A DNA stretch of 59,411 nt from Ktedonobacterales bacterium (GTDB lineage Bacteria; Chloroflexota; Ktedonobacteria; Ktedonobacterales; DATBGS01): the NCBI GenBank assembly GCA_036557285.1, contig DATBHW010000042.1:1-59411 (forward strand). The letters are read 5' to 3'. How positions within the stretch are numbered: the stretch's first letter is position 1; each line of letters starts with the position of its first letter. The translations under genes and the position numbers were made by a program. This document shows, in pieces, positions 25,727-34,722 of this stretch. The notes beneath the pieces are model-generated. The model was not told the DNA's origin. It saw nothing but the letters and a program-made list of their open reading frames with translations, and made no database searches.

Positions 25727-25901
25727 GGTTCTCCCAAATCTGAGGTGTTGACAAGCGAGGCGTGTTACTGGTAGCGCCGCCTTCCAGGCGGCCAGCGTTG
25801 GCCTGCTGGTCCGCTGGCCTGGAGGGCGAACGCTCGCCAGGGCGAAGCGGTGGCCGCCTGGAAGGCGGCGCTACAAGTGACCCCCGATAATTGGTGGAAC
25901 C
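25727..25901 (+). mobile_element. Non-autonomous 175-bp element, copy 1 (TIR GGTTCYACCAA, 9-bp TSD)
   Basis: The element starts GGTTCTCCCAA and ends TTGGTGGAACC, giving imperfect terminal inverted repeats. It is flanked by the exact 9-bp direct repeat CAAGGTATG (25718-25726 and 25902-25910). Inside, a second pair of inverted repeats, GTAGCGCCGCCTTCCAGGCGG and its complement, makes a long potential hairpin. It encodes no protein of its own. It matches the copies at 31465 and 55861. Confidence 0.88.
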
Positions 25902-26217
25902 CAAGGTATGGCAGGGCATTTTCAAAGTCCGATCCCGACCAGTCGCAGGTGATGTTGGTGACGCCGGGCCGCCGCAATTGCGTCATAAGGCCAGGCTGTT
26001 GCCATTCTTCGGGGATGTGTTGCCACTGCCCCCAGCATTCAGCAGGGGGCAGTGGCAGAAAACGCGAAGCTCCTCCAAAGGCAGAAGCCCATGCCTCAGA
26101 AAAGCCCTCTGGTTCTTTGGAAGACAGAAACGTTTGAGGCGATTCAGGCAACGCTTGGGACTTGCGCTCCTTCCAACATGATCGCGCAGACAACCTCGTA
26201 GGCTTCCGCCCAGGCAT
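25765..26217 (-). CDS. Unrecognised protein whose 3' end is supplied by a mobile element
   Basis: The frame reads through SKEPEGFSEAWASAFGGASR, a proline- and tryptophan-rich middle (PLPPAECWGQWQHIPEEW) and ITCDWSGSDFENALPYL. It then crosses into the element at 25727-25901, which adds about 46 foreign residues and the stop. Reading the duplicated target on the far side of the element shows the ancestral end was PYLEQN followed by TGA. So only three codons were displaced. The true start is uncertain. The frame overlaps the globin 3' end, so coupling from a start near 26147 (TTG) is possible; the ATG at 26217 gives 150 residues. I do not recognise the family. Confidence 0.45.
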   Translation of the reverse strand: MPGRKPTRLSARSCWKERKSQALPESPQTFLSSKEPEGFSEAWASAFGGASRFLPLPPAECWGQWQHIPEEWQQPGLMTQLRRPGVTNITCDWSGSDFENALPYLGFHQLSGVTCSAAFQAATASPWRAFALQASGPAGQRWPPGRRRYQ

Positions 26218-26563
26218 CCCGGTATGCTGGAGTCCAGCGCCTGCCCAGAAAGTCAGCGAAGGTTTCTAAGAGGATAGCCCCGACGATGGGATAATGCTCT
26301 GGCCGGACGCCATAGCTGACATGCCGCTGGCCCAGCCCCTTGAGGGCACTGGTCAGCACCTCTGGCTTCTTGAGGTTTTGGATCACCAGGACCAGCGCCC
26401 CCAATAGCTTCTTGCGCTGCTCCTTCATATCGGCGGTGGCAAAGAACGCTTTCGTGTCAGGGAATCGGGTGAAAAGCCGCTCATAGAAGGCGGTTACGAA
26501 CGCCTCCCCATGTGGGGCAATGGCCTGAAAACTGGTTTCGAGCAATTCAATCTGAAGTGCCAT
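26144..26563 (-). CDS. Single-domain globin (flavohaemoglobin/VHb-like)
   Basis: The 139-residue protein is a complete globin domain without a reductase domain. The distal E-helix has DMKEQRKKLLGAL with the usual glutamine. The proximal F-helix histidine is in GLGQRHVSYGVRPEHYPIVG, and the H-helix ends in WAEAYEVVCAIML. Such haemoglobins bind O2 or NO, and bacterial relatives support NO detoxification or oxygen delivery to oxygenases. The ATG at 26563 follows GTAGGAGACCAC. It lies 66 bases after the FAD-dependent monooxygenase-like gene on the same strand, so the two may form an operon. Confidence 0.85.
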   Translation of the reverse strand: MALQIELLETSFQAIAPHGEAFVTAFYERLFTRFPDTKAFFATADMKEQRKKLLGALVLVIQNLKKPEVLTSALKGLGQRHVSYGVRPEHYPIVGAILLETFADFLGRRWTPAYRDAWAEAYEVVCAIMLEGAQVPSVA

Positions 26564-26629
26564 GTGGTCTCCTACTTTCACTATTGGGTCTTACGTACTG
26601 TTCGATTGTTGGTGCAAGGTTCAACATTG

Positions 26630-28195
26630 CTATGAGCGATGGGCGGCGCCGACTGTCTCCCGCTCCACTGCTGCCACTGCTGGTTCTTTCACCTCACTAA
26701 GGTGGGTTGGCAGAGCCAGGTGGTCATCTTGCGCGGGCTTTTTCCTGAACAGCAGCACCGCTGCCAGCACACGGGGCGCAAACAGAGCTGTCGGCGGCTT
26801 GAGCATGTGCATCACTTGATAGAAGCTCTGGGCCAACCGGGGATTATCCGCTGCGGCATCGAGCAAGCGCCGCGAATACCAGTGGAAGAACCCCATCCCA
26901 AATGAGCGTTTCCCCTCGGTTTCGGGGTAGCGGAAATCTTCGCTGGTCGTAAACAGCCAGGCAACAGAAACGGTTTTGGCAATGGCTTTCTGGAACTGGC
27001 GCGTAAACCCGGCCATGTCTCCCTGCCGACGCATGCGCTGCTGCAAACAGGATTGGAGCGTCTCCGCTTCTATTGCAGCCACCGTCATCCCTTGCCCATA
27101 GATCGGGTTGAAGCTGCACACGGCATCACCCATGACCACAAATCCCTCTGGCAGACGAGCCATGCGCTCGTAATAGCGCCTGCGGTTCGCCGCGAACCGA
27201 TAGATGGAGACCGGGGACAGCGGCTCTGCATTCTTGATCAGTTCATAGAGGGCCGGGCTGGGCAAGCTGCGCACATAGTCGAGGAATCCTGCCTCATCGC
27301 TGGGGGGATAATCTCGCAACCACCCGCTCACTGAGACGCTCCAGCGGTCGCCCTCGATAGGCAGCACAAAGCCCATCCGCTTCTCCTGGGGAGCAGTACA
27401 GAAGATCGCCAGAACTTTCCAGTCCGCAGGAACCTGTTTAGGGCGGCGATAGATACGGGTGGCATAGCCGACATCCACCTTCACCACCGTTTCCTCGACT
27501 TGTGGATAGCCCAGGGCCTTGAGCCAGTGGGGAGCTTGCGAGCCACGCCCGCTGGCATCCACTACCAGATCAGCCGTCAATTCCTCTTCGCGGCGTTCTC
27601 CATCGGCAGAACGTACCTGTACGCCAGTAATCCGCCTGCTGTCGGCGCTGGTACACAGCCGGGCAACCTCATACCCATCGAGAAAGCGCACATTGGTTCT
27701 GTTTGCCACCTGTTGGCGAATCTGCCCTTCCAACCAGGGGCGGCTCAGGCAATAGACCCGAATGCCACTATGGAACTGGACTTTCCACACGCCAAACTGA
27801 TACCAGCGGAGATCGGCGCCCATATCAACTTTGCTGGCTCCTCCCTCAATGAGAGCTGGAAAGAGGTCGGGAAAGAGTTCCTCAATCACAGCAGCGCCCT
27901 TGCTCAAGATACCGTGAGTTTGCCTTCCGTGGGGCACGCCTTTGCGCGCTTCCATCCCCTCCAGCCGATCACGTTCGATCAGGGTGACGTGCTGGTAATG
28001 ATCGGAGAGGACGCGAGCCGCCAGCAACCCGGCCATGCTGGCGCCAATGACCACCGCATGCTGACCTATGAATTGGGGGGATTCTGTTTGCTTGAGAGCC
28101 ATCAGTACGTTTGCTACCTTTCTCGTGTTCCTGCTCATATCCTTTTGCAGAGCATGAGCGGTTCGTGTTCTTGCCGCTGTTAGAGAGTCTGTCAT
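26630..28195 (-). CDS. FAD-dependent monooxygenase/reductase (NAD(P)/FAD Rossmann fold)
   Basis: The protein of up to 521 residues has the GxGxxG-type FAD motif HAVVIGASMAGLLAARVLSD (about residue 46), followed by VTLIERDRLEG. A central DLVVDASGRGSQAPHWL motif follows, and late comes FVVMGDAVCSFNPIYGQGMT, which binds the FAD ribityl chain. This order is that of the PHBH/geranylgeranyl-reductase/halogenase-like flavoproteins. No halogenase WxWxIP motif was seen. It probably hydroxylates or reduces a lipophilic or aromatic substrate. Starts at 28195, 28138 and 28102 are all possible; the last would place the FAD motif closest to the N-terminus. A globin gene follows. Confidence 0.75.
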   Translation of the reverse strand: MTDSLTAARTRTAHALQKDMSRNTRKVANVLMALKQTESPQFIGQHAVVIGASMAGLLAARVLSDHYQHVTLIERDRLEGMEARKGVPHGRQTHGILSKGAAVIEELFPDLFPALIEGGASKVDMGADLRWYQFGVWKVQFHSGIRVYCLSRPWLEGQIRQQVANRTNVRFLDGYEVARLCTSADSRRITGVQVRSADGERREEELTADLVVDASGRGSQAPHWLKALGYPQVEETVVKVDVGYATRIYRRPKQVPADWKVLAIFCTAPQEKRMGFVLPIEGDRWSVSVSGWLRDYPPSDEAGFLDYVRSLPSPALYELIKNAEPLSPVSIYRFAANRRRYYERMARLPEGFVVMGDAVCSFNPIYGQGMTVAAIEAETLQSCLQQRMRRQGDMAGFTRQFQKAIAKTVSVAWLFTTSEDFRYPETEGKRSFGMGFFHWYSRRLLDAAADNPRLAQSFYQVMHMLKPPTALFAPRVLAAVLLFRKKPAQDDHLALPTHLSEVKEPAVAAVERETVGAAHRS

Positions 28196-28412
28196 TGCTT
28201 TTCTCTAAGCCTGTGAGCAAAGTATGCCCGAAGCGGGGCGCCACGCCCAGACGCAAGAGACGCAACCAGCTACGCAATCAGCTACGCAATGGCTAATTTA
28301 GGAGGGTTGTCGAAGGCGCGCGGAGATGTTATGATCGTGCCAGGCGCGCTTCTTGCCTGCCTGGGCCGTGCAGGGACGTCTCCCGTGAGCCGCGCGCCGA
28401 GGGAGAGCCGCT

Positions 28413-31370
28413 ATGGCCGCCTTTCCATCGCTGTCCTTTGGCGCTCTGCTCAAACGCTATCGGCTGGCCGCCGGACTTACCCAGGAAGACCTCGCCGCCG
28501 AGGCCGGGCTGAGTCTTCGGGGCATCGCTGACCTGGAGCGAGGCGCGCGGACACAACCGCGCAAAGAGACAGTGCGCTTGCTCGCCGAAGCCCTGCACCT
28601 CTCGGCGCCGGAGCGCGCCCAGTTAGAGGCTGCGGCCCGCGGGCGCACCCTCCCAACAGGTCCGGCTACCGCGCCGCAAGAGTTGCTCGCGGCCCACTTC
28701 ATGCCCGCCGCGCCGCTGGTCGGGCGCACCCAGGAACTGGCCCTGCTAGACCGGCTGCTGAAAGATGGTCCCCCGGTGCTGCTGCTGGCGGGCGAGCCGG
28801 GCATCGGCAAATCCCGGTTGGTGCAGGCAGGCATGGAGCGGGCCGAGGCACTGGGCTGGACGGTGCTCGCGGGCGGCTGTCACCGCCGCAGCGGCCAGGA
28901 TCCCTATGCGCCCCTGGTCGGCGCGTTAGTTGACTCCTTGCGCCACCAGCCCCTCTCGCAGCAGCGCCTGCACCTGGAAGGCTGTGCCTGGCTGGTCCGT
29001 CTGCTGCCAGAATTGGTGGAGCGCCAGGTTCTGTCAGCGCCCGCCTGGGCCTTGCCGCCAGAGCAGGAGCGCCGCTTGATGTTTGCCGCGGTGGCGCGCT
29101 ACCTGAGTAATGTGGCTGGTCCCGCCGGGACGCTCCTGGTGCTGGATGATCTGCACTGGGCCGGTTCCGATGCCCTGGATCTGCTCCAGGCGCTGGTCCG
29201 CACCCCAGCGGAGCGTCCGCTGCGCATCCTGGGCGCCTACCGCGATACGGACATCGGTCCTCAAGACCCCCTCGCGCTCCTGGCGGCGGATCTGACGCGC
29301 GAGGGGCAAGCCAACCACACCTTGCTCGCTCCCCTGGCCGATGCCGAGGCCATCGCCTTGCTGGCGGAACTGCTGCCCGAGCCAGAGGACAGGCAGCAGT
29401 TCCGCCAGCAGGTGCTGGAGCGGGCCGGAGGCGTGCCGCTGTTCCTGGTGAGTTGTGTCCAGGCGCTTAGGGCTGGTCAGGTGGCCTGGCAAGGCAGCAG
29501 CCACGTCCCCTGGACGCTGCGCGAGGCGATCCTGCAACGGGTGGTGGCCTTACCAGAGGCCGCCCAACAGATCCTCCAGTTGGCAGCCGTGATCGGACGG
29601 CGGGCGCCACGAATCCTGCTGCTTGCTGTGGCCGCCCGCGCAGACCTGGCAGAGGAAGCCGTGCTGGAGGCTCTGGAGATCTGTGGACGGGCGCGGTTGC
29701 TGATGGAAGCCGACGAAGACACCTATCAGTTGCCCCATGATCTGATCCGCGAAGTGCTGCTGACGGACCTGGGCACGGCGCGGCGGGCTTTGGCGCATCG
29801 GCGCGTAGCCGAGGCGCTGGAGCAGGGACCAGGCGTTCCCTCCATAGAGGTACTGGCTTATCACTATGCGCGCAGCAGCGAGGTGGAGAAGGCCCTGTTC
29901 TATCTGGAACGGGCGGGCGATGCGGCCCGCGCGCGGTACGCGCATGCGGAAGCCGTCGAGGCATACCATCAGGTGGTGGAGCGGCTGGACACACTGGGGC
30001 AGGGAACAGAGGCAGCGCCAGTACGAGAGAAGCTTGGGGAGGCGCTGGGCCTCCTGGGACGCTATAAGGAGGCGCTGGTCGTTTTGGAACAAGCGGCAGC
30101 GGCGGCTCAGGAAGCCCACCACCCGGAGGCCGAACTGCGGGCGCTGGCCCAGATCGGGATCACCCATCGCTGGCACGGGACTATGGAGGACGGGCTGAGG
30201 CGGGTAGAACCTCGCCTTGCGCACCTGAGCGATGGAGAGGACTCGCCGGGAGTCGCGGCCTGCTACGCGGCGCTTGCCCAACTCTATCTTGGCGTGGAGC
30301 AGTACCAGCAGCAGCTAGCTGCCGCTCAGCGAGCGGCCAGTATCGCGGCCTCTCTCAACGACGACCGAACGCTGGCCGTGGCCTGTGGGCAGCAAGGTTT
30401 GGCGCTCTGTATGCTGGGAGACCTCCCAGAAGCCTATCAGGTGCTGACCGAAAAGGTTATCCCCTTAGCCGAGGCCGTCGGCGATGCCAGTACCCTCATC
30501 AGCACGCTCAACAACGTGAGTGTGCTCTATGGCTACTGGGGCAGTTATCACGAAGAACAGCTCTACGTCGAGCGGGCTTTCACGATTGCCGAGCGCCTGG
30601 GTGAGCACCGGCTCCGGGTGTTCTTGCTCTATCGGCTGGGCATCATTGCCTTCGCCTGCGGCCAGTGGAACCGCGCACACGCGGATCTGGAGCGGGCGGC
30701 CAGGGAAGCCCGAGAACGCGGACGCTTCTCTGGAGAGAACTATGCCCTCTACGGATTGGGGCTGCTGGCTCTGGCGCAAGGGGAGGAAGCCGCGGCCTCC
30801 ACCTACTTTCAGGAGGCGACGCAGATGGAGCAGCGCCGAAATCACCGCGTGCTCCATTGGATGCACTGGTCCTTGGCCGAGCAGGATCTGCTGGCGGGGC
30901 AGCCAGAAAAGGCAGCGACCCGACTGACTCCATTCCTCACCATGCCCAATCGGAAGTCCGGCTATATTCGGGAGGTACTTCCACTCCTGGCCTGGGCCTA
31001 TCTGGAGCTGGGCGAAGCGCCCAGGGCGCAGACCTTGTTGACCCGGCTCATTGCCGAAGCGCGGGAGGCCCGGATGCGCCCGGCGCTGATGGAGGCTCTG
31101 CGTGTCCAGGCACTCGCCTGGAGCAAGGGACACCGCTGGGAAGAGGCCGAGCAAGCCCTTGAGGAGGCTCTCACCCTCTGCCGGGAAATGCCCGCTCCCT
31201 ATGCCGAAGCCAAAACGCTTTATCTGTTTGGACAGATCTCTCTCCAACTGGGAGCGCCTGACCTGGCCCGCGAGCATTGGCGGCGCGCGCAGGCCATTCT
31301 GGATCAGCTTGGCGAGCGTCTGTATGCCAGGCGGGTAGAGCAAGCTCTTAGCCAACGAGAAGACCCCTGA
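28413..31370 (+). CDS. STAND regulator: XRE-type HTH, AAA_16-like ATPase, TPR array
   Basis: The 985-residue protein starts with an XRE HTH (LLKRYRLAAGLTQEDLAAEAG and SLRGIADLERGAR, residues about 12-50). The ATPase begins LVGRTQELALLDRLL (about 102), has Walker A LLAGEPGIGKSRLVQA (about 126-141) and Walker B TLLVLDDLHWAGSDALDLLQ (about 237-256). This is the arrangement of LuxR-family/MalT-like STAND ATPases, here with an N-terminal HTH. From about residue 480 to the end the chain is TPR-like. It would act as a ligand- or partner-gated transcription factor. GGGAGAGCCGCT precedes the ATG. It is divergent from the flavoprotein at 28195. Confidence 0.85.
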   Translation: MAAFPSLSFGALLKRYRLAAGLTQEDLAAEAGLSLRGIADLERGARTQPRKETVRLLAEALHLSAPERAQLEAAARGRTLPTGPATAPQELLAAHFMPAAPLVGRTQELALLDRLLKDGPPVLLLAGEPGIGKSRLVQAGMERAEALGWTVLAGGCHRRSGQDPYAPLVGALVDSLRHQPLSQQRLHLEGCAWLVRLLPELVERQVLSAPAWALPPEQERRLMFAAVARYLSNVAGPAGTLLVLDDLHWAGSDALDLLQALVRTPAERPLRILGAYRDTDIGPQDPLALLAADLTREGQANHTLLAPLADAEAIALLAELLPEPEDRQQFRQQVLERAGGVPLFLVSCVQALRAGQVAWQGSSHVPWTLREAILQRVVALPEAAQQILQLAAVIGRRAPRILLLAVAARADLAEEAVLEALEICGRARLLMEADEDTYQLPHDLIREVLLTDLGTARRALAHRRVAEALEQGPGVPSIEVLAYHYARSSEVEKALFYLERAGDAARARYAHAEAVEAYHQVVERLDTLGQGTEAAPVREKLGEALGLLGRYKEALVVLEQAAAAAQEAHHPEAELRALAQIGITHRWHGTMEDGLRRVEPRLAHLSDGEDSPGVAACYAALAQLYLGVEQYQQQLAAAQRAASIAASLNDDRTLAVACGQQGLALCMLGDLPEAYQVLTEKVIPLAEAVGDASTLISTLNNVSVLYGYWGSYHEEQLYVERAFTIAERLGEHRLRVFLLYRLGIIAFACGQWNRAHADLERAAREARERGRFSGENYALYGLGLLALAQGEEAAASTYFQEATQMEQRRNHRVLHWMHWSLAEQDLLAGQPEKAATRLTPFLTMPNRKSGYIREVLPLLAWAYLELGEAPRAQTLLTRLIAEAREARMRPALMEALRVQALAWSKGHRWEEAEQALEEALTLCREMPAPYAEAKTLYLFGQISLQLGAPDLAREHWRRAQAILDQLGERLYARRVEQALSQREDP

Positions 31371-31464
31371 GTCGCCGCGCTATCCACGACTCTAATACAA
31401 AGAGCGAGATGGCAAAAGCCCCAGGTTTCACAGCCTGCAACGAAAACACGAATTGCTGAACTGT

Positions 31465-31639
31465 GGTTCCACCAATGATCGGCGGTCACTGGTAGCGCCG
31501 CCATCTTGGCGGCCAACGCTGCGCCAGCGCGAGCGTGCGCCCTCCAGGCCAGCGGACCAGCAGGCCACCGCTGGCTGCCAAGATGGCGGCGCTACCAGTA
31601 ACACGCCTCGCTTGCCAACACCTCAGATTTGGTAGAACC
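31465..31639 (-). mobile_element. Non-autonomous 175-bp element, copy 2 (inverted relative to copy 1)
   Basis: It begins GGTTCCACCAA and ends TTGGTAGAACC. It is exactly as long as copy 1 but in the opposite orientation. The flanking 9-mers are CTGAACTGT (31456-31464) and CAGAACTGT (31640-31648), a target duplication with one mismatch. The inner palindrome arms are TAGCGCCGCCATCTTGGCGG and its complement. It ends 16 bases before the -35 box of the thiamine-regulated operon. Confidence 0.87.
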
Positions 31640-31655
31640 CAGAACTGTTAGTACC

Positions 31656-31684
31656 TTGCGCTTGCTGCCCACTTATGGTATGAT
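31656..31684 (+). promoter_or_regulatory. Promoter of the TPP-riboswitch/ThiXYZ operon
   Basis: TTGCGC (31656-31661) and TATGAT (31679-31684) are 17 bases apart, a good housekeeping-type promoter. Transcription would begin about 31691, some 40 bases before the riboswitch core. The mobile element at 31465-31639 sits directly upstream. Confidence 0.55.
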
Positions 31685-31727
31685 TGCTCTAGCAGACGTT
31701 ATGTAAGTATTCATTCAGGTACATGTT

Positions 31728-31825
<98 letters not shown>

Positions 31826-31847
31826 GATGAAAATACTCATCACCAGG

Positions 31848-31873
31848 CAGGCGCTGGAGCTATCCAGCGCCTG
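31848..31873 (+). terminator. Expression-platform hairpin downstream of the TPP aptamer
   Basis: An 11-bp perfect stem, CAGGCGCTGGA (31848-31858)/TCCAGCGCCTG (31863-31873), with a GCTA loop is followed by TTGTATT. It ends 18 bases before the thiZ start. It could act as a weak intrinsic terminator or occlude the GGTGGTG ribosome-binding site when TPP is bound. Confidence 0.6.
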
Positions 31874-31891
31874 TTGTATTGGTGGTGCTAT

Positions 31892-32743
31892 ATGAATGCG
31901 CTATCCCCGCGAGCGCCGATCACCCTCGCTGTTGAAGGCGTCGCCAAAACCTTCCCCCAGCGAGGCCGGGAGCCGCTGGCTGTGCTGGACCGCATTTCGC
32001 TCCAGGTAGCCGCCGGCGAGTTTGTCAGCGTCGTCGGCCCCAGCGGTTCCGGCAAAAGCACGCTGCTCTCCATCATTGCCGGGCTAGACGACCCGACAGA
32101 GGGCAGCATCGCCCTGGAGGGAGACGCCAACGCAACGCGCCTGGGCCACATCGGCTACATGCCCCAGCGCGATTTGCTGCTCCCCTGGCGCAGCGCCCTG
32201 GATAACGCGCTGGCGGGCATCCAGGTACAGGGCGTTCCCAGGCGCGAAGCGCGCCAGCGGGCGCACAATCTCTTTTGCCAGTTCGGCCTTGCCGACTTCG
32301 AGCGCACCTACCCGCACGCGCTCTCCGGCGGCATGCGCCAGCGCGTGGCCTTTGCCCGCACAGTGCTGGCGGCGCGCAACCTGATGCTGCTCGACGAACC
32401 ATTCGGCGCGCTGGATGCGCTCACGCGCCTCTCGATGCAACGCTGGCTGCTGGACATCTGGGGGCAGCTTGGCAAAGCAGCCATCCTCGTCACCCATGAC
32501 CCCGAAGAGGCGCTGTTGCTGGCAGACCGGGTGTATGTCCTCTCGGCCCGCCCGGCGCGCATCGTCCTGTCCCTTGAAGTAGCCTTGCCACGCCCGCGCC
32601 AGACGGAAATCGTCGGCTCGCCCGTGTTTGCCGAACTCAAAGCGCGGCTCCTCCGCGCCCTGCTGACCGGCCAGGATACCCCTCCTGAATCGCTTCAGAG
32701 GCAACCGCTGCGCCACGAGGCAAGTCAGGAGGTTGCGCCATGA
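31892..32743 (+). CDS. thiZ: ThiZ-like ABC ATPase of a thiamine-precursor importer
   Basis: The 283-residue ATPase has Walker A VVGPSGSGKSTLLSI, a Q-loop in GYMPQRDLLLPW, signature ALSGGMRQRVAFARTVL, Walker B LMLLDEPFGALD and an H-loop THDPEEALLLAD. It is of the nitrate/taurine/NMT1 subgroup (SsuB/TauB/ThiZ). It powers import of a pyrimidine thiamine precursor, inferred from the TPP riboswitch upstream and the NMT1-like binding protein at 33642. I start it at ATG 31892, after GGTGGTGCTAT, because the frame upstream lies in the riboswitch. Its stop overlaps the permease start by four bases (ATGA). Confidence 0.85.
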   Translation: MNALSPRAPITLAVEGVAKTFPQRGREPLAVLDRISLQVAAGEFVSVVGPSGSGKSTLLSIIAGLDDPTEGSIALEGDANATRLGHIGYMPQRDLLLPWRSALDNALAGIQVQGVPRREARQRAHNLFCQFGLADFERTYPHALSGGMRQRVAFARTVLAARNLMLLDEPFGALDALTRLSMQRWLLDIWGQLGKAAILVTHDPEEALLLADRVYVLSARPARIVLSLEVALPRPRQTEIVGSPVFAELKARLLRALLTGQDTPPESLQRQPLRHEASQEVAP

Positions 32744-33645
32744 AACTCTTGCAAGCTATTCGCCGCGCCTGGCCGCCGCTGGTGGCGCTCTTCCTGCTGC
32801 TGGCCTTCTGGCAGTTGTACGTCCAGACACAAAACATTGACCCATTGATCCTGCCCGCGCCTTTACGCATCATTTCAGCCACTATTGCAGCGCGTTCGAC
32901 CTTCGCGGCGCATATCGGGACCACGCTCTATGAAACGCTGGCGGGCCTGGGCGCTTCGCTGGCCTTTGGCGTGCTGATGGCAGCCATCATTGACCTTTCG
33001 CCGCTGGCGCGCCGGGCTATCTATCCCTTGCTGGTGGCGTCCCAGGCCATCCCAATTGTCGCCATCGCCCCATTGCTGATCTTCTCGTTTGGCTATAGCC
33101 TGCTGCCCAAAGTCATCGTCGTCACGCTGATCTGCTTCTTCCCCATCACCGTCTCCATGGCTTCTGGCCTGCGAGGCACCGACCCCGAACTGATGAAGCT
33201 CTACCGCACCTTTGGCGCGAGCGAACTGGTCATCTTCTGGCGGGTGCGCCTGCCCCACGCGCTGCCGTCCTTCTTCTCCGGTCTACGCATCGCCGCCACC
33301 TATGCCGTCGTCGGCGCCTTTCTGGGCGAACTTGTGAGCGCGATCTATGGCCTGGGCATCCTGTTCGTCTACCAGGAACGCTCATTCCGCACCGACCTGG
33401 CCTATGGCGATGTCATCATTACCGCCCTCTTGAGTATCGCGTTATTTGCGCTCGTCTCCCTGATCGAACGTATCGCGCTCCCCTGGTACTACGCTGCCGG
33501 GCGCGAGCGCGACTGGCACGAAGCCGGGCGGCCTCCCAGGAGACGCCGGGCGCCGCGCCAGAGCAAACAAACGCTAGAACTGCCTGCAACAGTTCAGGCA
33601 GAATCTCCTCACGAACTGACCACACCACGAAAGGAGTCTTTATGA
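32740..33645 (+). CDS. thiX: ThiX-like ABC permease of a thiamine-precursor importer
   Basis: The 301-residue protein has a basic N-terminus and six hydrophobic segments. It carries the binding-protein-dependent permease EAA-type motif around LMKLYRTFGASELVIFWRVR (about 150-169), followed by LPHALPSFFSGLRIAATYAV. This is the SsuC/TauC/ThiX subgroup. The C-terminal 40 residues are basic and cytoplasmic. It overlaps both neighbours by four bases, so translation is coupled through ATGA junctions. With ThiZ and ThiY it should move formylaminopyrimidine or HMP across the membrane; the exact ligand is inferred. Confidence 0.85.
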   Translation: MKLLQAIRRAWPPLVALFLLLAFWQLYVQTQNIDPLILPAPLRIISATIAARSTFAAHIGTTLYETLAGLGASLAFGVLMAAIIDLSPLARRAIYPLLVASQAIPIVAIAPLLIFSFGYSLLPKVIVVTLICFFPITVSMASGLRGTDPELMKLYRTFGASELVIFWRVRLPHALPSFFSGLRIAATYAVVGAFLGELVSAIYGLGILFVYQERSFRTDLAYGDVIITALLSIALFALVSLIERIALPWYYAAGRERDWHEAGRPPRRRRAPRQSKQTLELPATVQAESPHELTTPRKESL

Positions 33646-34676
33646 AGTCGCTGCTTCGCTACGGCTGGATACTGGCTGCCCTTGCGCCGCTCTTTCTGGC
33701 GGCTTGTGGTTCAACCAGCAGTCCTGGGTCACAAAACCTCACAAAAGTTTCTCTGGCGCTGGACTACACGCCCAACACCAACCACACCGGCATCTACGTC
33801 GCCCAGCAGAAAGGCTGGTACCAACAGCAAGGGCTGAATCTCGACATTCTCCCCTACTCGCAGACCGCCGCGCCTGAAGCCCTCGTTGCTTCCGGCAAGG
33901 CTGATTTCGCCATCAGCTATGAAGAATATGTGACGACGGCCCGTATCTCCGGCGAAGACCTGGTTTCTATTGCCGCCATCATCCAGCACAATACCTCCGG
34001 CCTGGCCGTTCGCGCCGATTCCGGCATCACGCGCCCGGCCCAGCTTGCGGGCAAGGTTTACGGCTCATTTGGCGCCCCCTTCGAGCCGTATGTCATCTCT
34101 GCGGTCATCAACTGCGACGGCGGCCACGTCACCCCCGCGCAGATTAGGGAAAAGAGTCCACTTCTCAGCGATGACGGGCTGGCTTCCCTCAAGACGAAGA
34201 AAATTGATTACGTCTGGATTTACTTCGGCTGGGAGGGCATCGAATTTCAGCGCGATGGCCTGAAGTTCAATTACTTCCCCGTCTCCAACTACTGCGTCCC
34301 CGACTATTACACCCCTGTCCTCATCACCAGCGGCGCGTTCATCAAGAACCATCCTGATCTGGTGCGCAAGTTCATGGCCGCCACGTCACAAGGGTACAAC
34401 TACGCCATTGCACACCCCGATGACGCCGCCAACCTCCTCATCAGCGCCGTACCTCCCGGCACGTTCGATGATACGGGCCTGGTCACGCAAAGCCAGGAAT
34501 ATCTGAGCAAGCAATATGCCCTGGACGCCCCGAAGTGGGGCTATCAAACCCTCCCGAAGTGGCGCGATTTCCCCCACTTCCTCTTCCAGACTGGCAACCT
34601 TGCCGACGCCAACGGCAACCCTGCCTCCACTGAACCAGACGAAAGCCAGTTCTTCACGAACGAGTTCTTGCCGTAG
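33642..34676 (+). CDS. thiY: ThiY-like substrate-binding lipoprotein (NMT1/THI5 family)
   Basis: The 344-residue lipoprotein has a signal peptide ending in a lipobox (FLAACGSTSS, C22). The mature protein reads VSLALDYTPNTNHTGIYVAQ and KGWYQQQGLNLDILPYSQTA, the hallmark of NMT1/THI5-like binding proteins including ThiY. KADFAISYEEY and WIYFGWEGIEF follow, and aromatic residues there would clamp a pyrimidine ring. It delivers a thiamine pyrimidine precursor to ThiXZ. It is last in the riboswitch-controlled operon, and a strong hairpin follows at 34685-34722. Confidence 0.88.
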   Translation: MKSLLRYGWILAALAPLFLAACGSTSSPGSQNLTKVSLALDYTPNTNHTGIYVAQQKGWYQQQGLNLDILPYSQTAAPEALVASGKADFAISYEEYVTTARISGEDLVSIAAIIQHNTSGLAVRADSGITRPAQLAGKVYGSFGAPFEPYVISAVINCDGGHVTPAQIREKSPLLSDDGLASLKTKKIDYVWIYFGWEGIEFQRDGLKFNYFPVSNYCVPDYYTPVLITSGAFIKNHPDLVRKFMAATSQGYNYAIAHPDDAANLLISAVPPGTFDDTGLVTQSQEYLSKQYALDAPKWGYQTLPKWRDFPHFLFQTGNLADANGNPASTEPDESQFFTNEFLP

Positions 34677-34684
34677 CGCAAAAC

Positions 34685-34722
34685 AAGTGGCTGGGCAGGG
34701 CTGCCCAGCCACTGACAACTTG
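34685..34722 (+). terminator. Stem-loop ending the thiXYZ operon
   Basis: GTGGCTGGGCAG (34688-34699) pairs perfectly with CTGCCCAGCCAC (34702-34713), nine bases after the thiY stop. The stem extends weakly outward through CAA/TTG. There is no long T-run, so termination may be imperfect or factor-assisted. Confidence 0.6.
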
